Source: Streptomyces qinglanensis | GTDB taxonomy: Bacteria; Actinomycetota; Actinomycetes; Streptomycetales; Streptomycetaceae | Direction: 5' to 3' | DNA length: 48,090 bases | Assembly: GCF_900111245.1 (NCBI RefSeq) | Contig: NZ_FOGO01000015.1 | Coordinates: forward strand, 1-48,090 | In this document: piece by piece, positions 8,136 through 16,326 of the stretch | Numbering within the stretch: the first letter of the stretch is position 1 | Layout of the letters: each line of letters starts with the position of its first letter | Notes under the pieces: generated by a model | Database searches by the model: none | What the model saw: only the letters and a program-made list of their open reading frames with translations | What the model was told of the DNA's origin: nothing | Position numbers and translations under genes: made by a program

Positions 8136-8664
8136 GGGTAGAAGCGTACGACGCGTCGGCGGTGCGGCACCGGTGGGGAAGCGTGGCAAACGCCGGACAG
8201 CGCCGTGCGGGGCACCTACGCTGAGATTGCTGTCACTCTGACACCTCGCGTCACCTCACGTCCCTCTGCTTTCCCTCGCTCCTCTCCCTTCCGTTCCGTC
8301 TCCCCTCCTGCTCCTCTCTCTTCCCCTTCACTCTCTTCGCAGCTCTTCACTCCTCTTCATCCCTCTTCACTCCTCTTCGTCCCCCTCCGCCCCTCTTCGT
8401 CCTTTCGTTCCTTCTGCGCCCCTCGCGGCCGGTGCCTCGGCGGCGCTCGGGTCTGCTCTTCGCTCGTGTGTCCGCCACAGAGCTTCCGGGTCACTCCGTT
8501 GGGTGATGTCCTGCGCACGCATAGTCCGTTCGGGCCATCCAAGATTGGGCCCGAAGGGGGTGTTGCGCGCTGTGTGCTCTTCCGTAACGTCCTCAACTGG
8601 CAACGGTGAATATGCCGTTCGCCGCCGTGGGGGAGCCTCGATTCGGGAGAGGACGGCACCGGCA
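8136..8664. other. Divergent promoter region of the PBP gene and wblA with a pyrimidine-rich tract
   Basis: This 529-bp space holds the promoters of both genes and a strongly C/T-biased strand segment (8262-8425). The segment includes two 20-bp tandem copies of CTCTTCACTCCTCTTC(A/G)TCC (8343-8382). From the end of that tract to the wblA start there are about 240 bp without a gene, consistent with a long wblA leader. No consensus -35/-10 pair could be fixed with confidence. Confidence 0.6.
8262..8425. repeat. Homopyrimidine-biased tract with 20-bp tandem repeat
   Basis: The plus strand is overwhelmingly C and T here, with few purines, in contrast to the balanced GC-rich DNA around it. Two 20-bp copies (8343 and 8363) differ by one base. 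Confidence 0.8.
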
Positions 8665-9015
8665 ATGAGCTGGGTAACAGACTGGAGCGCGCAGGCTGCC
8701 TGTCGCTCTACGGATCCGGATGAACTGTTCGTGCAGGGCGCCGCGCAGAATCGCGCGAAGGCCGTGTGCACGGGATGTCCGGTTCGAACGGAATGTCTTG
8801 CCGACGCTTTGGACAACCGCGTGGAATTCGGCGTCTGGGGAGGGATGACCGAGCGCGAGCGCAGAGCTCTGCTGCGCCGACGCCCCACGGTCACCTCCTG
8901 GCGGCGGCTGCTGGAGACGGCGCGCTCCGAGTACGAGCGCAGCACCGGCGTGATGCTGCCGGTCGACGTGGAGCTTGAGGCGGAGGAGCACGAACGGTAC
9001 GCAGCCGTGGGCTGA
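8665..9015 (+). CDS. wblA: WblA, WhiB-family [4Fe-4S] regulator
   Basis: A WhiB-like regulator of 116 residues. The four cluster-binding cysteines are C13, C35, C38 and C44, followed by the GVWGG turn (56-60) and a basic DNA-binding stretch (ERERRALLRRRP). The N-terminus MSWVTDWSAQAACR and flanking genes (PBP, ArsA pair) identify the WblA/WhiB4 subgroup. In Streptomyces WblA promotes sporulation of aerial hyphae and represses secondary metabolism. The ATG at 8665 has a GGGAGAGGA ribosome site upstream. Longer readings to 8503 add leader sequence not typical of the family. Confidence 0.95.
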   Translation: MSWVTDWSAQAACRSTDPDELFVQGAAQNRAKAVCTGCPVRTECLADALDNRVEFGVWGGMTERERRALLRRRPTVTSWRRLLETARSEYERSTGVMLPVDVELEAEEHERYAAVG

Positions 9016-9016
9016 A

Positions 9017-9032
9017 CCACCAGCAGTGGTGG
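9017..9032. terminator. Short hairpin after wblA
   Basis: CCACCA (9017-9022) pairs with TGGTGG (9027-9032) over a 4-nt loop, directly behind the wblA stop codon. The stem is short, so terminator activity is uncertain. Confidence 0.4.
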
Positions 9033-9232
9033 ATCGGCCATCAGGAGGAACGGTCCTGCGCCGAGCACCCCGGCGACCCGCCCGGCTCGGCGCGGGCGGT
9101 CCGGGCGGTCCGGCACTGGTCCGTCGGCTTCGGGGTCCCTCTGCTGCGGGTTCGGCTGCCGCCGTCGACTCGTCTTTCCTCGGTGTTCGGCTCGCATCCC
9201 GGCCGGCTGGTACGTCCCGCCGGTCCGCGCCG

Positions 9233-10822
9233 TCAGTCCGCTTCGGCGCCGGTCGCTTCGGTGCCGGTCGCGTCAGTGCGTTCGCGCCGGTGGGCGAGAC
9301 GGAGGCCGATGGTGCGCAGGCCGTCCAGGTCGTGCACGTCTCCGGGCAGGGCGGTCACCTCGGCCACCGGCACGTCCGGATGCACCGCCGTGAAGCGGTC
9401 GCGGGTGCGCTGCTCGCGCTCCAGCAGCCGCATACGGTCGGCGTGCAGCCGCAGCAGCCCCGCTGCCAGCACAGCGAGGTCGTCGTCCACGGCGTGGTCC
9501 TCGTCCGAGCCACCGTCGCGAGGCATGTCCTCGCGACCTGCGCCTTTGCGACCTGCGTCTTGGTGACCTGCGCCTTCGCTGCCTGCGTCTTCGTGACCTG
9601 CGGCCTCGCGCAGCCGGGCGTCGTCCGCCGCCGACTGATCGGCGGCCGCTCGCGCGTCGGGGACTGTTCGCTCCGCGGTTCCGGGCCGCGTCCTGGTCTG
9701 CTGCGCCCCGGTACGCGCTGTCCTGTTCCGATCGTTCGCCTCGACCACGGTGACGGACCCGGCTGTGCCTGGGGTCGGGGAGGCGGGGGAGCCGTCCTCG
9801 GAATCCGCCGGGTCGGCCGATGGAGCGCCGTGATGCAGACCCTTCCCCTGCTTGCGATCCACCATGCCGCCGTCCTCAAGATTTTCGGCAGCCGCAAGGG
9901 CCCGCTCGGCGCTCAGCCAGGACGCGCGGCTGTCGTGCACCCGGTTGAGCACCAGCCCGGCCAGCGGCATCCGGTCCGCGGACAGCCGCTCCACGAAGTA
10001 CGCCGCCTCGCGCAGCGCGTCCCGTTCCGGCGCCGCCACGACGAGGAAGGCGGTGCCGGGGGCCTGGAGCAGCCGGTAGGTGGCGTCCGCGCGGGTACGG
10101 AAGCCGCCGAACATGGTGTCCATGGCGGCCACGAAGGTCTGCACGTCCCGCAGCAGGCCGGCGCCCAGGAGCTTGTTGAGGGCGCCGGTGAAGAGCGAGA
10201 GCCCGGCCATGCCGAGGTTCACGACCTTCATCCCGGCCCGGCCGCCGACCCGTGCGGGCGCCATCATCAGCTTGATGAACTTCCCGTCCAGGAACGATCC
10301 GAGGCGCTTCGGCGCGTCCAGGAAGTCCAGGGCCGACCGGGACGGCGGGGTGTCCACGACGATCAGATCCCACGCGTCGCCCGCGCGGAGCTGGCCGAGC
10401 TTCTCCATCGCCATGTACTCCTGCGTCCCGGCGAAGCCGGTGGAGAGCGACTGGTAGAAGGGGTTCTCCAGGATGGCCTTGGCCCGGTCGGGGTCGGCGT
10501 GCGTCTCGACGATCTCGTCGAACGTGCGCTTCATGTCGAGCATCATGGCGTGCAGTTCGCCGCCCGCCGTCCGGTCGATGCCGGGCACCTCACGCGGGGT
10601 GTTGTCCAGCTCGGACAGGCCCATGGACTGGGCGAGTCGCCGGGCGGGGTCGATGGTCAGGACGACGGTCCGGCGGCCGCGTTCGGCGGCGCGTACCCCC
10701 AGGGCTGCGGCGGTGGTGGTCTTGCCGACTCCTCCGGAGCCGCAGCAGACGACGATCCGGGTCGTCGGATCGTCCAGCAGCGGGTCGAGGTCCAGCGCGT
10801 CGGCGTCCAGCGGCAGGGCCAT
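9233..10822 (-). CDS. ArsA/Get3-like ATPase, second of a pair (Rv3680-like)
   Basis: A 529-residue SIMIBI-class ATPase. P-loop GSGGVGKTT lies at residues 28-36, then LTIDPARRLAQSMGL (switch I-like) and VVDTPPSRSALDFLD (switch II). The ArsA signature lysine before the glycines is Ser29 here, unlike the partner gene upstream. The last third contains a long charged, disordered insert with five copies of a 5-residue repeat (AGHED-like; DNA 9534-9608). Start ATG 10822 lies 71 bp behind the stop of the partner, so the two form an operon. Mycobacterial homologues in the same position form a complex linked to envelope and glycerol tolerance; anion pumping is not shown. Confidence 0.9.
   Translation of the reverse strand: MALPLDADALDLDPLLDDPTTRIVVCCGSGGVGKTTTAAALGVRAAERGRRTVVLTIDPARRLAQSMGLSELDNTPREVPGIDRTAGGELHAMMLDMKRTFDEIVETHADPDRAKAILENPFYQSLSTGFAGTQEYMAMEKLGQLRAGDAWDLIVVDTPPSRSALDFLDAPKRLGSFLDGKFIKLMMAPARVGGRAGMKVVNLGMAGLSLFTGALNKLLGAGLLRDVQTFVAAMDTMFGGFRTRADATYRLLQAPGTAFLVVAAPERDALREAAYFVERLSADRMPLAGLVLNRVHDSRASWLSAERALAAAENLEDGGMVDRKQGKGLHHGAPSADPADSEDGSPASPTPGTAGSVTVVEANDRNRTARTGAQQTRTRPGTAERTVPDARAAADQSAADDARLREAAGHEDAGSEGAGHQDAGRKGAGREDMPRDGGSDEDHAVDDDLAVLAAGLLRLHADRMRLLEREQRTRDRFTAVHPDVPVAEVTALPGDVHDLDGLRTIGLRLAHRRERTDATGTEATGAEAD
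9534..9608. repeat. Coding tandem repeat, 5 x 15 bp
   Basis: Five imperfect 15-bp units (9534, 9549, 9564, 9579, 9594) encode the 5-residue repeat of the disordered region of the second ArsA-like ATPase. Confidence 0.8.
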
Positions 10823-10893
10823 GGATGCCTCTCCTTCCCCGGAGGTCGCGGGCGGTGGCACGGGGGGCTGCGGCGGCTCGTGGTGCCCGGGGC

Positions 10894-11892
10894 TCACGAG
10901 TGCCTGCCGTCCGTCCCGGTGGTCCGCCACTGGCTGTGCAGGGTGCGGGCGAGGCCGTACAGGCCCGCCAGCTCGACGCCCTGACTGAGCAGGCCGAGCT
11001 CCCGCACCGGCAGTCCCTGTGCGGACAGCTCGGCGCGCAGCCCGCGTTCCAGCTCGACGCGTTCGGCATGCTCCCTGCCCTGCTCCAGCAGGGGCGCCAC
11101 GAGCGACTCGGCGGCCCCTGCGCGGTGCTCGTCCCCGAGCCCGGCGCGGGCAAAGGCGCGTGCCAGCTCCTCCGTGCGCCCCTGCGCCGTCCGCATCTGC
11201 TCCGCGCCCGCCAGCCGGGGGCGCACCATGTTGACCAGCACGGAGGTGGCGGGCAGCCCGGCGGCCCGGAGCTCGGCGATGCCGTCGACCGTTTCCTGGA
11301 CGGGCATCTCCTCCAGCAGCGTGACCAGATGCACGGCCGTGTCCGGCGACTTCAGCAGCCGCATGACGCCCTGCGCCTGGTTGTGCACGGGGCCGACCTT
11401 GGCGAGTCCGGCCACCTCCTCGTTGACGCCGAGGAAGCGCGCGATGCGGCCGGTGGGCGGCGCGTCCATCACCACGGCGTCGTAGACGGGCCGCTGCTGC
11501 TTGTCCGTGCGGCGTACCGCCTCGCACGCCTTCCCGGTCAGCAGCACATCGCGGAGCCCGGGCGCGATGGTGGTCGCGAAGTCGATGGCGCCCAGCCGCT
11601 TGAGCGCGCGCCCGGCACTGCCGAGCTTGTAGAACATCTGGAGGTAGTCGAGCAGCGCCCGCTCGGCGTCGATCGCCAGCGCGTACACCTCGCCGCTGCC
11701 GTGCGAGACGGCGATCTTGCGCTCCTCGTACGGCAGCGGTTCCGTCTCGAAGAGCTGCGCGATGCCCTGGCGCCCTTCCACCTCGACGAGCAGCGTGCGC
11801 CGCCCGCCCTGCGCCAGCGCCAGCGCGAGCGCGGCGGCGACCGTCGTCTTGCCGGTCCCGCCCTTGCCGGTCACTACGTGGAGCCTGCTCAC
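10894..11892 (-). CDS. ArsA/Get3-like ATPase, first of a pair (Rv3679-like)
   Basis: A 332-residue ATPase starting at GTG 11892 with VSRLHVVTGKGGTGKTT. The deviant Walker A motif includes the signature lysine (K10) that in ArsA and Get3 acts across the dimer interface. MDAPPTGRIARFL is the switch II equivalent. With its downstream partner, which lacks the signature lysine, it probably builds a heteromeric ATPase. The start sits exactly at the first residue of the beta-strand leading into the P-loop, as in relatives. It is divergent from the DUF4177-ridA-nudix-MBL operon. Confidence 0.92.
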   Translation of the reverse strand: MSRLHVVTGKGGTGKTTVAAALALALAQGGRRTLLVEVEGRQGIAQLFETEPLPYEERKIAVSHGSGEVYALAIDAERALLDYLQMFYKLGSAGRALKRLGAIDFATTIAPGLRDVLLTGKACEAVRRTDKQQRPVYDAVVMDAPPTGRIARFLGVNEEVAGLAKVGPVHNQAQGVMRLLKSPDTAVHLVTLLEEMPVQETVDGIAELRAAGLPATSVLVNMVRPRLAGAEQMRTAQGRTEELARAFARAGLGDEHRAGAAESLVAPLLEQGREHAERVELERGLRAELSAQGLPVRELGLLSQGVELAGLYGLARTLHSQWRTTGTDGRHS

Positions 11893-12065
11893 GGCTGGGA
11901 GCCTAATTCGTCGCCTGCGGCTCCGGCGAGACCGGCCTTCGGCGTCCCCTGGAACCGGGCGCCGGCGCCGGCCGCGGTCCGGCCCGGGGGACCGCACGGC
12001 AGCCCGCCCCGGAACGGGGTGCTCGCGGCGGCTTCTCCGGCGGCGGCGTTCGTTAGGGTCTCCCC

Positions 12066-12227
12066 ATGACGAAGTGGGAATACTCGACCGTGCCGCTCCT
12101 CGTGCACGCGACCAAGCAGATCCTCGACACCTGGGGAGAAGACGGCTGGGAACTGGTCCAGGTCGTGCCCGGGCCGAACAACCCCGAGCAGCTCGTGGCC
12201 TACCTGAAGCGGGAGAAGCAGGCGTGA
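12066..12227 (+). CDS. Small DUF4177 protein
   Basis: A 53-residue protein beginning MTKWEYSTVPLLVHATKQILD, with GEDGWELVQVVPGP and a basic end LKREKQA. WEY near the N-terminus and DGWELV are the DUF4177 signature. The stop overlaps the ridA start as GTGA, so they are translationally coupled. A counterpart occurs at the same place in mycobacteria (Rv3678A). Function unknown. Confidence 0.9.
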   Translation: MTKWEYSTVPLLVHATKQILDTWGEDGWELVQVVPGPNNPEQLVAYLKREKQA

Positions 12228-12688
12228 GCGCGGCCGAGGACAGGCTTGCGCAGCTCGGGCTGACGCTGCCCGAGACGGCCACCCCCGCCGGCGCCTACGT
12301 ACCGGCGGTGCAGAGCGGCCGGTACATCTACACCGCCGGACAGGTTCCGCTGGTGGCGGGCACCCTGCCGATGACCGGGAAGGTCGGCGCCGAGGTCACC
12401 CCCGAGGAGGCGAAGGACTTGGCGCGCACGGCGGCGCTGAACGCGCTGGCCGCCGTCAAGTCCGTGGCCGGAGACCTCGACCGGATCGCTCGCGTCGTCA
12501 AGGTCACCGGATTCGTCGCCTCGGCGCCGGACTTCACCGGGCAGCCCGGCGTCATCAACGGCGCCAGCGAGCTGCTGGGCGAGGTGCTGGGCGACAAGGG
12601 CGTCCACGCGCGCAGCGCCGTCGGGGTGGCCGTCCTGCCGCTGGACGCGCCGGTCGAGGTCGAGATGCAGGTCGAGCTGGCGGACTGA
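12224..12688 (+). CDS. RidA/YjgF-family enamine/imine deaminase-like protein
   Basis: A 154-residue RidA-fold protein. Family features are YIYTAGQVPLVAGTLPMTGKVG (31-55 region) and HARSAVGVAVLPLDAPVEVEM near the end, with the conserved Arg130. RidA proteins hydrolyse reactive 2-aminoacrylate-type intermediates. Members of this longer, LGLTLPE-type subgroup are less well studied, so the exact substrate is open. It starts at GTG 12224, inside the stop of the DUF4177 gene. Confidence 0.88.
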   Translation: MSAAEDRLAQLGLTLPETATPAGAYVPAVQSGRYIYTAGQVPLVAGTLPMTGKVGAEVTPEEAKDLARTAALNALAAVKSVAGDLDRIARVVKVTGFVASAPDFTGQPGVINGASELLGEVLGDKGVHARSAVGVAVLPLDAPVEVEMQVELAD

Positions 12689-13322
12689 ACCGCCTGCGCG
12701 GGCTGAGGCGGCTGAGTCGGTTGAGCCGACTGCGCGGGCCGAGGCGGCTGCGGGCTGAGTCGGTTGAGGCGGCTGCATGGGCTGAGGCGGCTACGCGGGC
12801 CGAGCCGATTGAGGCGGCTGCGCGGGCTGCGTCGACTGACGACGCCTCGACCGGACGGGGTGCCGAGGGGCGGCCGACGGACCGGGCCGGTTGAACGAAT
12901 CGGCTCGTCGGCCCTCGGAGTCGGCCGGCCGATTCGGTTCCGGAGGGCGGGCTGTCCGGGTTCGCCCTCGGAATCGCCGCTGATGCTCATGGCCGGTGGA
13001 TCGATGGACCGGTGCTCTCACGGCCGGTGCGCCGCGGCCGGTGCTCGTGTCCGGGGCCGCAGGCATGGGCCGTCCGGTCGTCGGGGTCGCCCGGGTGGGC
13101 GGCCGAGAGCGGACCGAGAGCGGCCGGGCGGCGGCCGGACGGCGGCCGCAGGGCGGTCCGTATCGGTCGGGACCCGTCCGCGCCGGTCGGGACCCGTCCG
13201 CGCGCCGGTCAGAACCCGTCGGCCCCGTTCGGCACGGGTCGCAAGGGGCAGTGTCCGGTGCGCATTCGCAGGTGAGGTCGTTGCCTCTCGAACATCGGGG
13301 CGGCGGGCCGTAGCATCCGGCC
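12689..13322. other. Gene-free region with degenerate repeats
   Basis: The first 150 bp (about 12698-12840) are built from degenerate copies of short units such as GGCTGAGGCGGCTG and GCGGGCCGAG. The remainder is GC-rich with GGTCGGGACCCGTCCGCG duplicated around 13167-13201. Open frames here have repeat-driven composition and no family features. Confidence 0.6.
12698..12840. repeat. Degenerate tandem repeat
   Basis: Multiple imperfect copies of GGCTGAG/CGGCTGCG-type 9-18 bp units follow the ridA stop directly. Copy borders drift, so no exact period is claimed. Confidence 0.65.
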
Positions 13323-14207
13323 ATGTCCTCCTCGTCGTCGTCCACTCCGCCCGCCCGGAACGGCCAGTGGTATCCGCCCGAGTGGCCGGAGCGCATCCGC
13401 GCGCTGGCCGCGGGCGAGCTGACCCCGGTGACCCCGCGCAGAGCCGCGACCGTGATGCTCCTGCGGGACACTCCGGACGGGCCCGCCGTCCATATGCTGC
13501 GGCGCCGCGCCTCGATGGCGTTCGCGGGCGGCGCGTACGCGTATCCGGGCGGTTCCGTCGACCCGCGGGACGCGCGCGGCGCGGAGGCGGCGGGGCCGTC
13601 GGCCGCTTCGTGGGCCGAGCGGCTGGGGACCGACGAGGCCACGGCGCGGGCGATCGTGTGTGCGGCTGTCCGGGAGACCTTCGAGGAGTCGGGCGTCCTG
13701 CTGGCCGGGCCCGACTCGCACAGCGTCGTCGCCGACACCACGGGAGAGGACTGGGAGGCGGACCGTGCGGCGCTCGTCGCCCACGAACTGTCCTTCGCCG
13801 ACTTCCTGGACCGCAGAGGGCTCGTCCTGCGGGACGACCTGCTGGGGGCCTGGGCCCGCTGGATCACACCGGAGTTCGAGGCCCGCCGCTACGACACCTA
13901 CTTCTTCGTCGCCGCGCTCCCCGAGGGCCAGCGCACACGCAACGCCTCGACCGAGGCCGACCGGACGGTCTGGGTCCGTCCCCAGGACGCCGCCGCGGGG
14001 TACGACCGGGGGGAACTGCTGATGATGCCGCCCACCATCGCCACCCTGCGCCAACTGGCCCCGCACCCGACGGCGGCCGAGGCCCTGGCCGCGGCCGGAG
14101 GGTGCGACCTGGCGCCCGTGCTCGCCCGCGCCGATCTGGAAGACGGCCAGATCGTGCTGAGCTGGCCCGGACACGACGAGTTCACCAAGAGGATCGATCC
14201 TTCATGA
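13323..14207 (+). CDS. Nudix hydrolase (NUDT19-like)
   Basis: A 294-residue Nudix protein. After TVMLLRDTPDG and HMLRRRASMAFAGGAYAYPGG, the Nudix helix RETFEESG (117-124) carries the metal-binding glutamates. The spacing between the PGG and the helix is enlarged (about 40 residues instead of about 13), as in the NUDT19/Rv3672-neighbour type. Likely substrates are nucleotide or CoA diphosphates; none can be chosen from sequence. It overlaps the downstream hydrolase by ATGA, so they are coupled. Confidence 0.88.
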   Translation: MSSSSSSTPPARNGQWYPPEWPERIRALAAGELTPVTPRRAATVMLLRDTPDGPAVHMLRRRASMAFAGGAYAYPGGSVDPRDARGAEAAGPSAASWAERLGTDEATARAIVCAAVRETFEESGVLLAGPDSHSVVADTTGEDWEADRAALVAHELSFADFLDRRGLVLRDDLLGAWARWITPEFEARRYDTYFFVAALPEGQRTRNASTEADRTVWVRPQDAAAGYDRGELLMMPPTIATLRQLAPHPTAAEALAAAGGCDLAPVLARADLEDGQIVLSWPGHDEFTKRIDPS

Positions 14208-15034
14208 CCGACGCAGCAGCACTCCCCGGCCAGCCGCGCGGCGGCGCCCCGAGCGGCCAGGTCAGCAGCCGCGCCCACTGCGTCCTGGCCCCCAACCCGT
14301 CGCCCATGACACTGGACGGCACCAACACCTGGATCGTCGCCGAGCCCGACTCCCCGCTCGCCGTCGTCATCGACCCGGGCCCGCTGGACGACGCACACCT
14401 GCGCCGGGTCGTGGAGACGGCCGAGCGGCTGGGCAAGCGGGTCGCGCTGACCCTGCTCACCCACGGCCACCCGGACCACGCCGAGGGAGCCGCACGGTTC
14501 GCCGAGCTGACCGGCTCGCCGGTCCGCGCGCTCGACCCGGCGCTGCGCCTGGGCGACGAGGGACTCGCCGCGGGCGACGTCGTCACCACGGGCGGACTGG
14601 AGTTGCGTGTGGTGCCCACACCGGGGCACACGGCCGACTCGCTCTCCTTCCACCTCCCGGCCGACGCGGCGGTGCTCACCGGCGACACGGTGCTGGGTCG
14701 GGGCACCACGGTCGTCGCACATCCGGACGGCAGGCTCGGCGAATACCTCGACTCGCTGCGCGCGCTGCGCTCCCTGACGGTGGACGAGGGCGTCAGCCGC
14801 GTCCTGCCAGGGCACGGCCCGGTGCTCGACGACGCGCAGGGTGCGATCGACTTCTATCTCGCGCACCGTGCCAAACGGCTCGCGCAGGTGGAGACAGCGG
14901 TCGAGCAGGGGCACCGAACGGCTGCCGAGGTGGTGGCCCACGTCTACGCGGACGTGGACAGGTCGCTGTGGCCGGCTGCGGAGCTGTCGGTGCGAGCCCA
15001 GCTCGACTATCTGTTCGAGCATGGGCTGGTGTGA
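14204..15034 (+). CDS. Metallo-beta-lactamase-fold hydrolase (Rv3677-like)
   Basis: A 276-residue enzyme of the glyoxalase II/LACTB2 branch. The metal motif HGHPDH is at 87-92, then GHTADS (H142), GDTVLG (D161) and a late GHGP. The C-terminal third is a winged-helix-like segment (RTAAEVVAHVYADV...ELSVRAQLDYLFEHGLV), which fits LACTB2-type proteins, some of which are nucleases. ATG 14204 overlaps the Nudix stop. It is the last gene of the ridA-led group and ends before a hairpin at 15144. Confidence 0.9.
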   Translation: MTDAAALPGQPRGGAPSGQVSSRAHCVLAPNPSPMTLDGTNTWIVAEPDSPLAVVIDPGPLDDAHLRRVVETAERLGKRVALTLLTHGHPDHAEGAARFAELTGSPVRALDPALRLGDEGLAAGDVVTTGGLELRVVPTPGHTADSLSFHLPADAAVLTGDTVLGRGTTVVAHPDGRLGEYLDSLRALRSLTVDEGVSRVLPGHGPVLDDAQGAIDFYLAHRAKRLAQVETAVEQGHRTAAEVVAHVYADVDRSLWPAAELSVRAQLDYLFEHGLV

Positions 15035-15410
15035 GGTGCCGGGACGCCGCTGACCGGGCCCAGGGCCGAGGGCCGCGGGCCGCGAGGGGCTTCGTGCGGG
15101 GGCATGAGCCGGCTCGGCGCACCGGGAGAGACGTCCGCACGAGGTAAGGGGCACCCTCCATAGGAGAGCGCCCCTTACGTGTCACCTGGGCGGCGTCGCG
15201 TCCGGCACAGGGTGCCGGTTCGACGTCCTGGTTCGGCATTCCGGTTCGACCTGGCGCGTCGACTTGTCTGCGTCGTACGCCGTACGGATCCGCGGGCGGG
15301 CGGATTGGTCGGGTCGGTGGACCGGTCCCAGGGCGGTGGGCCGGTCCCGGGCGGGATCCGCAGGGTGCTGCGCGGACCACCGGTCCAGCGTTCCGCCGGT
15401 CAGCGCGAAC
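15035..15410. other. Convergent intergenic region with a terminator
   Basis: Between the ends of the MBL hydrolase gene and crp. Apart from the hairpin at 15144-15178, nothing recognisable is seen; no gene-like frame. Confidence 0.6.
15144..15178. terminator. Bidirectional hairpin, 9-bp stem
   Basis: GTAAGGGGC (15144-15152) pairs with GCCCCTTAC (15170-15178). It starts with the same 17 nt as the hairpin at 5551 and also lies between convergent genes, suggesting a repeated terminator element. Confidence 0.75.
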
Positions 15411-16085
15411 TCAGCGCGAGCGCTTCGCCAGCCGCTCGATGTCCAGCAGAATCACCGCACGGGCCTCCAGGCGGAGCCAGCCGCGCCCGGCGAAGTCGGC
15501 CAGCGCCTTGTTGACGGTCTCCCGGGAGGCGCCCACCAACTGGGCCAGCTCCTCCTGGGTCAGGTCGTGGACGACGTGGATGCCTTCCTCGGACTGCACG
15601 CCGAAGCGGCGGGAAAGGTCCAGGAGCTGCTTGGCCACCCGGCCGGGCACATCGGAGAAGACCAGGTCGGACATGGAGTCGTTGGTGCGCCGCAGCCGCC
15701 GGGCGATGGCGCGCAGCAGCGCCGAGGCCACCTCGGGCCGGGCGTTCAGCCAGGGCTGGAGGTCGCCGTGGCCCAGGCCCAGCAGCCTGACCTCGGTCAG
15801 CGCCGAGGCGGTGGCCGTCCGCGGGCCCGGGTCGAACAGGGAGAGCTCTCCGATCAGCTCCCCGGGGCCGAGCACCGCCAGCATGTTCTCCCGGCCGTCG
15901 GGGGAGGTGCGGTGCAGCTTCACCTTGCCTTCGGTCACCACATAGAGGCGGTCACCCGGGTCACCCTCGTGGAAGAGGGCCTCGCCGCGAGCGAGCGTCG
16001 TCTCCGTCATGGAGGCGCGCAGCTCAGCGGCCTGCTCCTCATCGAGCGCCGCGAAGAGCGGGGCGCGCCGCAGAACGTCGTCCAC
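15411..16085 (-). CDS. crp: Crp, cAMP receptor-type transcription regulator
   Basis: A 224-residue Crp/Fnr regulator. The cyclic-nucleotide fold holds the phosphate-binding cassette GELIGELSLFDPGPRTATA (75-93) with R89. The C-terminal winged helix has the recognition helix at about 176-203 (TQEELAQLVGASRETVNKAL). GTG 16085 is preceded by AAGGAGAG, which decides the start against longer readings. In Streptomyces coelicolor Crp governs spore germination and antibiotic production. It is divergent from nth, as crp and nth are in mycobacteria. Confidence 0.96.
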   Translation of the reverse strand: MDDVLRRAPLFAALDEEQAAELRASMTETTLARGEALFHEGDPGDRLYVVTEGKVKLHRTSPDGRENMLAVLGPGELIGELSLFDPGPRTATASALTEVRLLGLGHGDLQPWLNARPEVASALLRAIARRLRRTNDSMSDLVFSDVPGRVAKQLLDLSRRFGVQSEEGIHVVHDLTQEELAQLVGASRETVNKALADFAGRGWLRLEARAVILLDIERLAKRSR

Positions 16086-16326
16086 GAGTTCTCTCCTTGT
16101 CGACCTGCCCATGGGATCCGTGGAACCCATGATGCCGGACGGTGAAACCATGCGATCAGTCACAGCAATCAGCCATAAGTTTGACGCACGCATGCTGTCG
16201 CCCCCAACGCGGGGCGCGCTAGGGTCCCGGATCCGCCGCCTGTGCCACGAATGTCGGTGAGCCCCTTTACGCTGGCCGAGTGTCCAATACCCCGGGAAGC
16301 GCACGGACAGAGAGGGGGCTGGGCGG

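Noticed and set aside
8491..8506. TCAC-N8-GTGA inverted repeat upstream of wblA as a BldD site
   Set aside because: The half-sites are in the reverse order and spacing relative to the usual BldD box, so it was not called.
8975..10984. A plus-strand 669-codon frame across the ArsA-like gene
   Set aside because: No family features; the opposite strand carries a clear ATPase.
12764..15034. A single 756-codon plus-strand gene ending with the MBL hydrolase
   Set aside because: Only the last 276 residues have family features. The upstream part crosses repeats and lies out of frame over the Nudix gene.
16086..16326. Crp-binding site (GTG-N6-CAC type) in the crp/nth divergent region
   Set aside because: I looked for a symmetrical match and found none convincing.
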